Below, in pieces: positions 31,205 through 42,404 of a DNA stretch of 64,000 bases. Position 1 is the stretch's first letter; each line of letters opens with the position of its first letter. The DNA is taken from contig OX637343.1 in the NCBI GenBank assembly GCA_951799405.1, positions 18,392,524-18,456,523 of the forward strand, read 5' to 3'. Under the pieces are notes generated by a model. The model searched no databases, was not told the origin of the DNA, and saw nothing but the letters and a program-made list of their open reading frames with translations. This stretch comes from Agapetus fuscipes (taxonomy: Eukaryota > Arthropoda > Insecta > Trichoptera > Glossosomatidae). Both the position numbers and the translations under genes were made by a program.

Positions 31205-31435
31205 TCATGTAAAAAAAAAAATGGTTCACTTTGCCAATGTTACCCCTGTTTCAGGGAAGGTCGGCAAAAGTTGTGGGGCTTATGTTCATTTGAGGTTTGG
31301 ATTTTATTTGTAAGTACACATTCAGCATTTGTAAGCGCGAACTACACTTGTTGGTTTGTGGGCTTACATCTGAGAGCTTTAAATGAATATATCCTTGCAA
31401 CTTAGATTATAGATTATAGATTATATAACAGCCTT
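31205..31435 (+). repeat. FamA copy
   Basis: Begins within AAAAAATGGTTCAC (head missing) and ends TTATAGATTATAGATTATA. Confidence 0.9.
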
Positions 31436-31522
31436 TACCAAACAGAACTCTTTTAAAAAAAATGGAATTTAGCTTTTCAACTGTCAAAGTCTGAAAAGCG
31501 TTCAAGGTTAAATAAATAAGTC

Positions 31523-31650
31523 TTTAATCTCAGTTACAAATATATGCACACATTTAAGGTTAATATTGAATGGATGCCCAAAAGGAAACACATGTTAGTT
31601 TGTGCATACACATAATGCATGTATATTTTCAAAATAAGACCCAACTGCAA
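31523..31650 (-). repeat. FamA tail part, diverged
   Basis: CTCAGTTACAAATATATGC to ATAATGCATGTATATTTTC. Order matches FamA but identity is low. Confidence 0.55.
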
Positions 31651-31787
31651 ATCCCAAATAACAACGGTGCAATATATGCTTACGGCAGAAGTGAAACAAT
31701 TTGTACACCAAATTACAAGTAGAGGATTTATAATCTAAGTTGCATAAAAACATATGGTGGCACTTTCAACATTTCTTAGATCCGTCT

Positions 31788-32025
31788 AATCTAATCTAAG
31801 TTGCAAAGATATGTTACATTGGAGATTCACATCACATGCGTTCTCACAACCAGACACGCGCTTGCACATGCCTCATGTGAACCTACAACATAAAAACCAA
31901 ATTTCAAATGGGCATACACCCTGCAACTCTTGCCATCCTTCCCTGAAACAGGGGTGACATTGGCAAAGTGAACCATTTTTACAGCATGGGTGGTCAGCCG
32001 CATACCAACCTATAAGTCAAGGAAC
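31788..32025 (-). repeat. FamA copy
   Basis: Tail CTAATCTAATCTAAGTTGC, core TGCCATCCTTCCCTGAAAC, head AACCTATAAGTCAAGGAAC. Nearly complete. Confidence 0.93.
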
Positions 32026-32054
32026 ATACACAAAAAATTACATTTCAAAACATA

Positions 32055-32210
32055 CAATCTAAGTTGCAAAGATATTTTGTCATTTTAGACTCATATTAAA
32101 TACATGCCCAAAAGTAAGTACATGCTTACACATGCTGCATGTGTACATAAACTGTGTGTACAAGAAACCAGGGGGGCATTGGCAAAAGTGAACCAAGTTT
32201 TACTACATAC
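32055..32210 (-). repeat. FamA copy with internal deletion
   Basis: Tail ATCTAAGTTGCAAAGATATT, then CATGCTGCATGTGTAC. About 60 bases of core are missing before GGGGGGCATTGGCAAAAGTG. Confidence 0.8.
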
Positions 32211-32316
32211 TCGATCTTCTTACTTAATATTCAATTTTCTATATGCAAACTTGAGCTCGAATCGTCCATACGAGGCATGGATTTAAGGAATGGATGGGGT
32301 GAGAAAACAATCCTTT

Positions 32317-32375
32317 GTGAATTAGAAATGCGCTACCCCACTCATCATACAAAAATCCGAATTCAGTCTATCCAG
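32317..32375 (+). repeat. RepB fragment
   Basis: GCTACCCCACTCATCATAC and CAGTCTATCC match 6577-6735. The second half of the repeat is found separately at 33590. Confidence 0.65.
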
Positions 32376-32804
32376 ACCCCGTTCACAAGTATTTTGCTAC
32401 TGGTTACCCTGTTTTATAATTCGGAAGCCATATTGTAATCGATCTATGGTACGCGGAATGTATGGTTATGAGGAAGGAGGAAGGGGAAGAGGTCGTTTTT
32501 TAAACTGAAATCAGAATGAGCGTAAATAAATTTGAATTAATAATTTATATTTATTGTTATTCATGTAAAAAAAGAGTTTAAGCGCCAATAAACTTTATTT
32601 TGTTTAGTATTTATTAAATTGCTCATTTTTTATTAAAAAAAAACTGATGAAAAAATATTTTATAATGATGGTTGAACTGTGTGTAGGATTTTGGCTCGGG
32701 GCGCCACCCTACTCTATGGGCGCCACAAACGTCAAGCGTATTTGAAATTAACTGTTGTATTTTCACTATTATTGAAGAGTGTAGAGCTGTGGTGTAGAGA
32801 TTAA

Positions 32805-33050
32805 TGAAATCAAGAAGACTCCAATGGCCGGACACGTAGCACGTGCAGAAGACTCCAGGATCATCAGAACTGTCTTGGATGGTGCCCCCTCAGGCGTTAG
32901 ACCACTCGGGACGTAGGATGCGGTGGGCAGAGAACGTCGAAGCCAACTTTGGGAGTGAGGCGACTATGGAGGGAAGCAGCACAAGGCAGAGTGGTGCAGG
33001 TGTCCCTGAGCCTTGAAGGCTGTCGGCTGATGAGCCGAAGAAAGTGAAAT
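32805..33050 (+). pseudogene. LINE reverse transcriptase C-terminus, frameshifted
   Basis: One frame reads AGHVARAEDSRIIRTVLDG; after a frameshift another continues RMRWAENVEANFG, and a third gives LWREAAQGR. In order these are the familiar GHV-R-D...VLDG...G-R-RW-D-V...W-R-A-Q-R pattern of LINE C-termini. Only this segment is left. It is a dead, 5'-truncated copy of yet another LINE family. Confidence 0.7.
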
Positions 33051-33078
33051 TAAAGTGTATAGATTTCATATTATAAAC

Positions 33079-33104
33079 ATTTCCGGTCCTCAGGCCATCA
33101 TCAG
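33079..33104 (-). other. Hammerhead-like motif, weak stem
   Basis: On the minus strand CTGATGA, an extra T, GGCC/GGACC around TGA, then GGAAATG. Same order as the other motifs, but the stem is imperfect. Confidence 0.3.
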
Positions 33105-33589
33105 GGGACAATCATCAGGGATCCAAAACTTTTGCAAGAAATACAGATACAGAATGCCAGTGTCCTTGACAATAAACAGGTGCCTATTTGATTGTTTACC
33201 TACGTTTATTTTTGCCATATCATTTGTGTTTTTTACATTGAGGTTTTTTTAATTAATTTTTTTCTTTACAGTGTGTATTTTTGTGATTGTATGACTAATC
33301 TTTCTAGAATAAATAAATATTGTGCAAAATATAAGCGTTTTATTTTGACAGCTTAAAGCAATAATAATAATATTAATAAATAATATCATGGCAGATAATA
33401 ATATATGATTATAGTGGTGTGAGTGTACCCGCGTGCCGCGTGTACAATACACACATGCATACAAGATCATAGTCCAATACGCAGAATGTATGGAAGGGAA
33501 GTAAGAAGGCGAGGAAAGGGGGTTTCGAAGTACGTACCTACCCCTAAGCCATAGAGTGGCTTCTCTAAGTACCTATATACTCTGTGGTC

Positions 33590-33680
33590 TATCCGTAACC
33601 TTCCAACTATTAACAGGTGTGTTTCCTAACTGGAAAGAAAAATCGTAAAAATGCCAAGCCATACAATTTCCAAATGCACA
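33590..33680 (+). repeat. RepB fragment
   Basis: GTAACCTTCCAACTATTAAC and CTAACTGGAAAGAAAAATC match the 3' half of RepB at 6577. Confidence 0.65.
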
Positions 33681-34121
33681 AACAATACGTGAAATTGTCA
33701 TAAAAAATCTGGAGTAACTTTTCACTCGTAATTACCAGTGAATATTTAAGATTGTATGAAACAAATATTTAAGTAAATTCAATTGATATTTTATCTGCCG
33801 ATAACTTTAGCCACAAAACAATAGCCCCGCTGTCAAACCGTCGGCCATTTTTAGTGATAGAGATGTGATGATGATAAAATATAGTATCTGATACCGTCAT
33901 GTGAGAACATTTTTTTTTTGTGAAATGTATGTATTTGAAGTGGTCTGTATTTCAAAATTCAAAATTTCAATTTTTACCCTAAACTTTTCGTTTCATTTAT
34001 CCTGTTATATTTCAATGAAATTTGATTTAAAAGAATGTTTTTTTTTCTTTGTCTTTTATAGATATTTCTCCTAACGTCATTGAAAAAACTTAAAATTAAA
34101 ATAATGTGTCTTGGTAAATGT
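33681..34121. other. No feature recognised
   Basis: AT-rich; no gene or known repeat. Confidence 0.45.
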
Positions 34122-34270
34122 CTGGGTCTTGCTTGAGTATTGGCGCTTTGTAGCGACGACCAAGCTCGTACACCTCTGCGGCACTACAACAAGTGTCATA
34201 GACCCCTAGAGTCTTCAGAATCTAGGGAGTCTCCCGCACAGGATTTTCTTAAAAAAAAAAAAAAAAAAAT
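34122..34270 (+). mobile_element. S2 tail joined to RepE with poly-A
   Basis: TGGGTCTTGCTTGAG through CGACGACCAAGCTCGTA is the S2 3' body. It switches at exactly that point to RepE (CACTACAACAAGTGTCATAG ... GCACAGGATTTTCTTA) and ends in about 20 A. RepE is also at 60680-60812 without S2. Confidence 0.75.
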
Positions 34271-34349
34271 GTAATTTAAATCATTTTCACAAGTAATTAC
34301 GTAACATTAAGTAAAATATTTACGTTTATGGAACAGAAGCATTAAAAAG

Positions 34350-34632
34350 TATCAGATGTTTTCAAAACCTTTGACAACACTAAATTATGTTGTCAAGGAA
34401 AATAACATCAACAATTCGTTGCTAAGTAACATTACCTGCTTACATAAATTAACGACGGAGTAGAGACACATAACGTGATAGAAAAGGACAACAACAAAAA
34501 ACGTATGTTGTGCGAGCGAGACAAAAAAAGGACAATGTCTGGCGAAATTAGATTTCAGTGACTGTATGGATCACAGTGTTTAGAACTAAATCAAATAAAT
34601 AGCCTCTCCATTTAATAGAACTCGATGATACG
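34350..34632 (+). repeat. RepF copy
   Basis: Counterpart of 6980-7235: TTTGACAACACTAAA, GACGGAGTAGAGACACAT, GTGCGAGCGAGACA and AATAGCCTCTCCATTTAATA. Confidence 0.65.
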
Positions 34633-34721
34633 AGGTAACAAATCAAAGCTAACATGAAGAAAATATGAATTTTGTATCATCAATAGATCGTGAAAAAAGG
34701 AATTAATTTTTTCCGAATATA

Positions 34722-34955
34722 AGTGGCAAAGGTATTGGGGATTCACAAAATATGCATTCTCACAAGCACACATGTATAATTTCGCGCTAACACATGCCGC
34801 ATGTGGACCTACAATTTAAAAACCCAATCTCAAATGAACATAAGCCCTGCAACTCTTGCCGTCCTTCCCTGAAACAGGGGTGACATTGGCAAAGTGAACC
34901 ATTTTTTACAGTATGGGTGGTCAGTCTCATACCAACCTATAAGTCAAGGAATGTG
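34722..34955 (-). repeat. FamA copy (1 of 3 in tandem)
   Basis: Complete, with head CCTATAAGTCAAGGAATG. First of three same-strand units running to 35375. Confidence 0.93.
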
Positions 34956-34974
34956 GACTTAACACAATGATCTA

Positions 34975-35108
34975 AATCTAAGTTGCAAAGATATGTATCT
35001 TTTACGATTCACATTGAATGCATTTCCACAAGCAGACATGCATAATTTCACACTAACGCATGCCGCATGTGGACCTACAATATAAAAACCTAATCCGAAA
35101 TGAACATC
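34975..35108 (-). repeat. FamA copy (2 of 3), 5' truncated
   Basis: Tail TCTAAATCTAAGTTGC to AATCCGAAATGAACAT, then directly the tail of the next copy. Confidence 0.9.
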
Positions 35109-35375
35109 TAATCTAATCTAATCTAATCTAAGCTGCAAAGATATATATCATTTAAGATTTATATTAAATGCATTCCCACAAGCAGATATGTATAATTTCG
35201 CGCTAACACATGCCGCATGTGGACCTACAACATAAAAACCCAATCTCAAATGAACATAAGCCCAACAACTCTTGCCGACCTTCCCTGAAACAGGTGTTCC
35301 ATTGGCAAAGTGAATCATTTTCTGCAGCATGGGTGGTCAGCCGCAAACCAACCTATAACTCAAGGAACATACATA
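35109..35375 (-). repeat. FamA copy (3 of 3)
   Basis: Four CTAAT repeats at its tail, complete core, head CCTATAACTCAAGGAAC. Confidence 0.93.
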
Positions 35376-36399
35376 ATAAATTATGTTTTTAAAATCAATA
35401 AACAATAATATGGACATCCAAAACAATGATCTACCCTAAATTATCTTATTGATTTTATTTCTTCTAATATCAATCAATATGTATGCACTATACATCAACG
35501 ATTGCAACTAGCCTAATTTAAAGCATCATTAAAACCTATAAATGATAATTTAATTATTTTTGAGATGTACACAGAAAACGTTTCCTTCTGCCCAATAGAA
35601 CGACAGCATTCTTTTATTGGTATTAAGCAATGAAATTGTGGTTGAAATACCAATTACAGTGTGAAAATGACAAAAGATATACAACTTTCATATACACCTC
35701 CTGAAATTTTAAAGGATACAACATCTTTCATAACTGCAATCCATAGTACTTCAATATCTTTAAATGAGCCCAATTTCATTTGATATAATGTCCATGAAAA
35801 TATGTACGCTCAATTGTTTTAAGGGCCCTGTCCCGTTTGAACAAAATTAAAATTTAAAGTTTTTCGAATCTCGAACAGACAAACGTTGCAACGCATAAAA
35901 CGACAAAATTCTCTAGTCCAGTATTTGTACACACTTAAAAAGATGATACAAATGTCAAATGTGTTTGGGGGCACCTTCCAATAGCATATACAGTTGTCGT
36001 TGAATCTTTACACACGATGTCCCATTTATTTTTAAACGTCGATCAAGTCAAAACACACTAACTGTTTATACTCTGTCTCTCTTTCACCCACGCGATACAT
36101 AGGCGAAGGCTCTGCGCTCCTCACACAACGACGCAAAAAGTGCAGTATAGTATAACATTTCCTAGATGTCATGTCGACGGGTAATAAATACATCGTAGCG
36201 GAAAAATGAAAACAATTTTCAAGACCTATGTTTTTTAGGTTTTTACTTTTTTCTTTATAAACTGTTTTTATGGCTATGTCCAGAGTGCATCAATATATAA
36301 ATATATTTTATTTATATCGATGTCAGAGTGCAAATTACGACTAAAAAGAGAGAGAATTCTGACTCTTTTCACAGTTGAATCACATTCATCTTCACCAAA
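35376..36399. other. No feature recognised
   Basis: About 1 kb of AT-rich sequence without a supported gene or repeat family. Confidence 0.5.
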
Positions 36400-38935
36400 A
36401 TCCTCATTAAAATATTCTTTCCATCTCTTTTTTAGAGAGATTTCCATCTCGTTTAATGAGAGTCATCCACTTTGCCTCAGCACGACAAATGTCAATCATG
36501 GGCACAATTTTTCCACACAAAGAAATCCACAAGGGAATGTGGAAGTCTCACGATGGTACGCAACGCAAAAAACGCAACTAAGCTACACATATAGTGTAAC
36601 TTCTTGCCGCGTTATCCCCGAAGGGTTCGCATGTGGCGAGTTGAACCTATTTATTTTTACAGGTAAGGGGGCCGGCCTTACGCCAACCACTTCAGTTGAA
36701 GTGGGGATTTCCCAGGTCCCGAGAGAGCTGGTACTCATTTTTTGTGAAGGCTGAGTAAACCTTGCCGGTATTTTTATTTTGGGGTTTGAAATAAACCCCG
36801 AAACGGGAAATCATTTCTGACACCCTCGCGCTTGGTAGGATTCGAACCCGAGCTCACGGCATGGAATGCAAGCACTCTACCAACTGAGCTATCGACCGGA
36901 CTCATGGTAGAACAGTGAATCAAATTGAACACCTTCTCGTTGAAAGGACACATCTAAGAATGATTCATGATGTTCGGAGCTATCGGGGGGCAGACTGTGA
37001 CACATATCAGTTATCACTTCCTGTCTGTGGCAATTGTCAAAGAAAAAATACTGAGTCATAATAAATCAAAACCGTCTTCAAGACTAAGATATAATCTGGA
37101 CATCCTGAACAATAAAGAGGGATTAGAAAGGTATAGAAAAGGCATCAATGACCAATTGCACAACCTGGGTGAGAGTCAGGTGGCAACTGAAGAAATAACT
37201 GAAGCCAGTGATAAGTAACCAGTACTTGGAATTTCAGATGTCTCAAGATGAAGTCTCAAGTGTGGAAGAAAGTGATCCTACAGCAAACCAGCTGAGGGTT
37301 GAAGAGTCTTGGAAGCTAATTATGCAGTTCATTAAGCAAACGGCTGAAAAGGAGATTGGGAAGATGGATCAACATGCAAGTAAGCCATGGTTTGATGAGA
37401 AATGCAGGCGTGCTGTTATGTGGTGCAAGGAACTCAGAAACTGTCTTCTTCAAGGAAGTAACCAAAACATGGAGAATGAATGGAAAGGAAGAAAAAGACA
37501 AGTACGAAACCTCCTGAGAGCCAAACGCTTACATCATAACCGGCTGATGGAGAAGCTTGAGAGTGACAATAGGGATGGGAGGAACTCTAGGAAATTCTTT
37601 GATTCCGTCAGAAAGGCGAAGTGTGGATTTCAACAGCGTAGTAGCCAGATAAGGGATGAACAGGGAAACATCATTGCTGATCGAGATCAAATACTTGATG
37701 TGTGGAAGAATCATTTCACTGGATTGCTGCGAGGTGAGAGTCCGGATAATCCTTTGCAATCATCTAGAGTTCTCACGGTGGAACCCAAAGTTCCTCCACC
37801 AAGTCGAGATGAGGTAGTACAGGCAATTAAGAGTTTAAAGATGTCAAGAGCTCCTGGAAACGATGATATCCCTGCTGAGTTACTGAAATGTGGCGGAGAA
37901 GCCTTAGAAAATGCTCTGTGGGGTCTTTATCAGGATGTTTGGAAACATGAGGTAGTGCCGGATAGCTGGAAAGTTGCACTATTGTGTCCAATACATAAAA
38001 AAAGGAGACAAAATGATATGCTCTAATTATAGAGGTATCTCACTTCTCCCAGCGGCATACAAAATATTGTCTAATATTCTGGTAAGAAGAATTATGCCAT
38101 ATGCTGAATGTGCTCTTGGAGAGTACCAAGCAGGTTTCAGAAGGAATCGGAGCACAACCGATCAGATCTTTTCTTTGAGGCAAATATTAGAGAAGAAGTG
38201 GGAATATGCTTAAGATACTCACTGCCTTTTTGTCGACTTCAAGACTGGACTCAGTGCATCGTTTGGGGCTGTGGAGCGTTTTACGAGACTAGGGAATTCC
38301 TGGAAAACTCATCAAACTGGTTCAGATATCCATAGAAAATTCAAGAGCTCAAATACTGCTGCAGGGACAGGTCTCGGATCCCTTTGAGATCAGTTCAGGC
38401 CTAAAGCAGGGTGACGCCCTTTCTCCATTGCTCTTCAACCTAGCCTTGGAAAAGGTCGTGAGAGAAACCAAATCTGTGTATGGTGGAATCCCCATAGGAA
38501 GTACCATTAGGCTGCTGGGATATGCGGATGATGTGGAGCTTCTGGGAGAGAACGCTGCACAGCTCCGGGCGCTCTTTTTACCAATGGAGAGAATGGCAAG
38601 GAGGATAGGATTGAGAATTAATGAGGGGAAAACTGAATACTTGCGTATGGCGCGGCGGGATATTCAAGAAGATTTGAATGTAGATAATTACAAGTTTAAG
38701 AACTGCAATTCATTCAAGTACTTAGGTACCCTTATAAATGACAAAAATATCCTATCCTCAGAATTACATGCCCGAATTCACTCCGGCAATAATGCTTTTT
38801 TTGGCCTTAGAGGGCTATTGTGCTCAAAATGGCTATCCCGCTCCACAAAATTCAAGATTTACACTTCCATTGTTCGGCCAGTTGTGTTGTACGGATGCGA
38901 AGCCTGGAGTCTGACTCAAAAACAAGAAAAATCTC
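36400..38935 (+). pseudogene. Endonuclease/reverse-transcriptase LINE, longest copy, broken
   Basis: The apurinic-type endonuclease part starts near 36400 and shows FPHKEIHKGMWKSHDG, then after the SINE gap RTVNQIEHLLVERTH and RGADC, the usual endonuclease C-terminal order. A linker follows (frame 37208-38026, WFDEKCRRAVMWCKELRN). Reverse transcriptase blocks come next: SRAPGNDDIPAELLK; then, after a frameshift near 38000, CSNYRGISLLPAAYKILSN and AGFRRNRSTTDQIF; then, after further breaks, SSGLKQGDALSPLLFN and the catalytic GYADDVELLG. The YADD box and the thumb region (FKYLGTLI) are present. It stops at LYGCEAWSLTQKQ, where an inverted LINE piece begins. At least three frameshifts plus an S1 insertion make it non-functional. 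The 5' end, the C-terminal module and the 3' UTR are lacking. Confidence 0.9.
36557..36902 (-). mobile_element. S1 SINE, full length, inserted in the LINE endonuclease
   Basis: Complete minus-strand S1. It splits the LINE codons for SHDG and RTVNQ. ATGGTA on both sides (CACG-ATGGTA and ACTC-ATGGTA) is the likely target duplication, which gives the full S1 unit and its 3' tail of GTTGCGTTTTTTGCGTTGCG type. Confidence 0.93.
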
Positions 38936-39375
38936 TCCTCACATTTTCATCATCTAGTTTTTCTACATTTATTCTTTTCATCGTAATAACTTTCGTTCTT
39001 TTCAACATTTTAACTTTACCTATCATTACTGTGGCACCCAAGAGATGATGGTCTGATCCCACGGATACATTTTGGTAGACTCTGACATCTCTTGACGGAA
39101 CATTATGGAACCTCTCATACATTCTTCCATACATATGTAGTCAATGGTAGTACGAGTATTTGGCCCATACCACGTATATGTGTGCACGTCTTTATGCTTA
39201 AATCAGGTATTTGATATAAACATACCATGCTCCACACACATGTCGACAAGACGTCTCCCACTTCCATTGATGACACCTCTTCCATTTGGTCCCACGACCC
39301 TCTCATATTCATAATTTCTTCTACCTACCCATCCATTCATGTCACCAAGAAGCAACAACAACAACAAAACACGCA
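38936..39375 (-). pseudogene. Second LINE, endonuclease fragment in inverted orientation
   Basis: Minus-strand reading gives LLGDMNGWVGRRNYEYERVV, GVINGSGRRLVDMCVEHGMF, then (one in-frame stop in place of W) FKHKDVHTYTWYGPNTRTTI, DYICM and later VRVYQNVSVGSDHHLL. The GDMNGxVG, TxDYI and SDH elements are the catalytic signatures of LINE apurinic endonucleases. It joins the forward LINE directly at about 38935, in opposite orientation, with no spacer. Frameshifted and without a reverse transcriptase. Confidence 0.88.
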
Positions 39376-40426
39376 CGACATAATCGTAAAATTGATTTAT
39401 TTGAAAATTAATATTGCACTAATGTCTCTAAGTAGAGAATACACAATTGACAACAGATTCCGATATTTACCCCAATAATTCCAAGCTAAATCCCACTCAA
39501 AACAATCACCACAAGTTTACGGCTGAGACGTATAGAAGAAAATGAAGGTAGCGAATCAGTTTTTTTTGTGTTTTCCATACTGCATCAAAGAGTTACCATA
39601 CGCGAAAAAATACAGGGATGCAAGATTTTTGTCAGTTTCAATGAAAACGGTAACACACTAAAAGAAAAATTTCGAAACCAAAAATGGAGAAAAACATTAG
39701 CAACTAATATTTCGTGCATAAATAAATAAATATTCTTGTGGCTAGTACAGAAAATAAAAGATACGGTACTAAGGCATATGTAAAATACTCAACTTTATAA
39801 ACATTTGACTATGTTGATCGTATCTTGCCATCAAAGGGTCAAAAACGGATTGGCGACATGTAAAATTTATATGAGAATGGAAAAAAGGCGATTTTGTTTT
39901 ATTTTTTAATTACATCGCTACTTCATGCTTTTTGCAGATTGTTTTTGTATTTCGATACGCTTTTCAAAAACTTAACTCTAATAAATCTAGAATTCAGTAG
40001 ACATCACCAGTTTTTATGAAAAAACTGAAAATCATTAGGCGACACACGCACAAGACAAAAGGTACGAATTTCGACGGCGATACCCTTATGTCAATTTTTT
40101 TTTTGTAATTACACATACAGCATGTGTATGCGCACACTTACATGATTTTGATTGTAAGTTTGACTCTAATATGAATCTTAACTGTTAATAAAACTTCGTT
40201 GACGGTAGACTATCTATATATAGATGTAAAGATAAGAATAAGTGTAAGAGACTCTATAAAGATTCTGGCCATGCCTATTGAAAATATGGCGTTATTAGTT
40301 ATTACTATAAAAGTAAATAATTATATTGTGTATTGTTTGTGTATTAACACTGTGAAAATTCATATTGTTTAATTTTATAATTTTTGGATGAATTAAAACA
40401 ATGACGTTTAATTCATTATTTAATTT
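39376..40426. other. No gene; FamA tail-like patch
   Basis: Mostly unique AT-rich sequence. At 40105-40195 GTAATTACACATACAGCATG and ATATGAATCTTAACTG resemble the FamA 3' part. Confidence 0.45.
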
Positions 40427-40700
40427 TATTTCATAATTGCCATATATAGCTTTTTTTTTTTTTTTTTTTAATTTGTAAGTTAATATATTTATTTTGCTGA
40501 ATTATTTTTTACCTACCTGACTGAGATTTATACCTTTTGATCAAATTTATTATTTTAAAAAAGACTTATCATGTATTAATAAGTTTTATTTCTTGATTGC
40601 CATATAGAGCTATTCGTTGTTTTATTTTGTTTTATTCTGCTGAATGATTTTTACCTACCTGACAGTAATTTATACCTATTGACTAAATTTATTAAAAATC
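40427..40700. repeat. Diverged tandem duplication, about 155 bp
   Basis: Two segments (40427-40550, 40585-40700) share ATTGCCATATA-AGCT, TTTTGCTGAAT-ATTTTTTACC, TACCTGAC and TTTATACCT-TTGA in order, with about 155-base spacing. Confidence 0.75.
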
Positions 40701-40727
40701 TTTTACTGTAATCATACCTGATGATGA

Positions 40728-40986
40728 CCTATAATCTATAATATCTATAATCTAAGGTGCAAGGATATATTCATTTAAAGCTCTCAGATGTATGCCCACA
40801 AACCAACACGTGTAGTTCGCGCTTACAAATTCTGAATGCGTACTTACAAATAAAATCCAAACCTCAAATGAACATAAGCCCCACAACTTTTGCCAACCTT
40901 CCCTGAAACAGGGGTGAAATTGGCAAAGTGAACCATTTTTTACAGTGTGGGTGGTCAGCCTCATACCAACCTATAAGTCAAGGACC
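40728..40986 (-). repeat. FamA copy
   Basis: Complete; tail CTATAATATCTATAATCTAA, head CCTATAAGTCAAGG. Confidence 0.93.
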
Positions 40987-42339
40987 TACTAGGTTGAAAA
41001 CGCGTTAGTAATTTGTTTAAAGATTTTAATCTTTTTAAATAAATTTTATAGTGAAAATAAACTTTGTTTGAATTAATCCAAAAATTATAAAATAAAAAAG
41101 TAAATAATTATTGGCAAGTACCTATTAATGGTTCAATTCCTAATCAATCTCAATTTTAGGTTTTTGGGACAATTGGGATGCGGGGCTTCCTTTTTGTTTC
41201 CTAAATATGTTTTAAATAATAAAATGTCATGTTAAAGTAAAAGCAATATACAGGAGACCTATGTCTAGCAGTTAATTGTAAGAGATTTACAAAAAATATT
41301 TAAAACATATTGCATTTGAATAATACGATATGTAATATTGACATTACGCACTTTTAAAGTTACTTGATTCACTGTGATACGCGGGAGATCTCCGACAGAC
41401 AGTGTAAAAATACGAAATTTTGCTTTTATACAAAGTTATAATTGATTTACCTTTTTAATTTATATATATTTTGTACACAAACACCTTCTAAAACATTGCT
41501 GAGGTTTTTTTTTACTTTTTCATATCGGAATTTTGATTTTAAGACATTTTTTTCCCCGCAGAAATGACAAGCGTGCTCTCCCGTCAACGATTCATCTCCA
41601 AGTGAATCAGTTCTAGAGTATTTGCCGCTTATATTTGGGGCAATTCAACTCATCTTTCAAAAATCTTAATAAAATACAGAAAATGATTTTAATTAAAAAT
41701 TGATACAGAAACTGACAGATTATTATGTGGACTTTGATATTTACAGTAAGAAAAAACAGAAAACAAAACAAAAAAGCTAGTTTTTGAGCACTCAAAATTG
41801 ATATTTTCGGCACATTTTTGGGGTTCCTAAAAGTGTTGATATTAGTATCAATTTACAAAAAAACAAAAAAATCGTCAATTACCATTGTTAACAACAATAT
41901 TTTCTAAAATATTGTAGAACATTTAAAATACAAAAAATTGACGTATGTACTTGTTAATGAGGGTTCAAAAATGCCTATTTTGTAGAAATGCGTAATCGAC
42001 TTCCCGTATTTAGTTTTTAGTATTTTAAATTGAGTTTATTTTTTCATTCTAAAACCAAATAATTAAAGTTGATACTTGCCATTTTCTATTTCAACACATT
42101 AAAATTTATTACTGTCGTTACTAATGTACATAAATAAACCTCGAAAACACTCAAAAACGCCGAATTTCTACAACTGTTCGAAAATATTGAGACAGCGTCG
42201 TTAAGTTATTGGGCGATGCCGTCTCACTACAATAGTTACAATGATCACTTCAAAATAAGATTTCTTCGCTCATCTTTTCCATTTTCTGAAGAACAGCCAT
42301 TCCCAAATTTACAAATCCACAAAACTATTGAATCTCATT
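40987..42339. other. No gene recognised
   Basis: 1.35 kb of AT-rich sequence upstream of a Helitron-like 3' end. May be Helitron interior, but the 5' end was not found. Confidence 0.4.
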
Positions 42340-42381
42340 TATAAAAAAAAGGCAGGATAAAATCTGCGGGGTCAGCTAGTA
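42340..42381 (+). mobile_element. Helitron-like 3' end
   Basis: GGCAGGATAAAATCTGCGGG and GTCAGCTAGT followed by A: a Helitron-type CTAGT terminus comparable to the one at 53067. Confidence 0.5.
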
Positions 42382-42404
42382 TATATACATATATATATAC
42401 AAGG

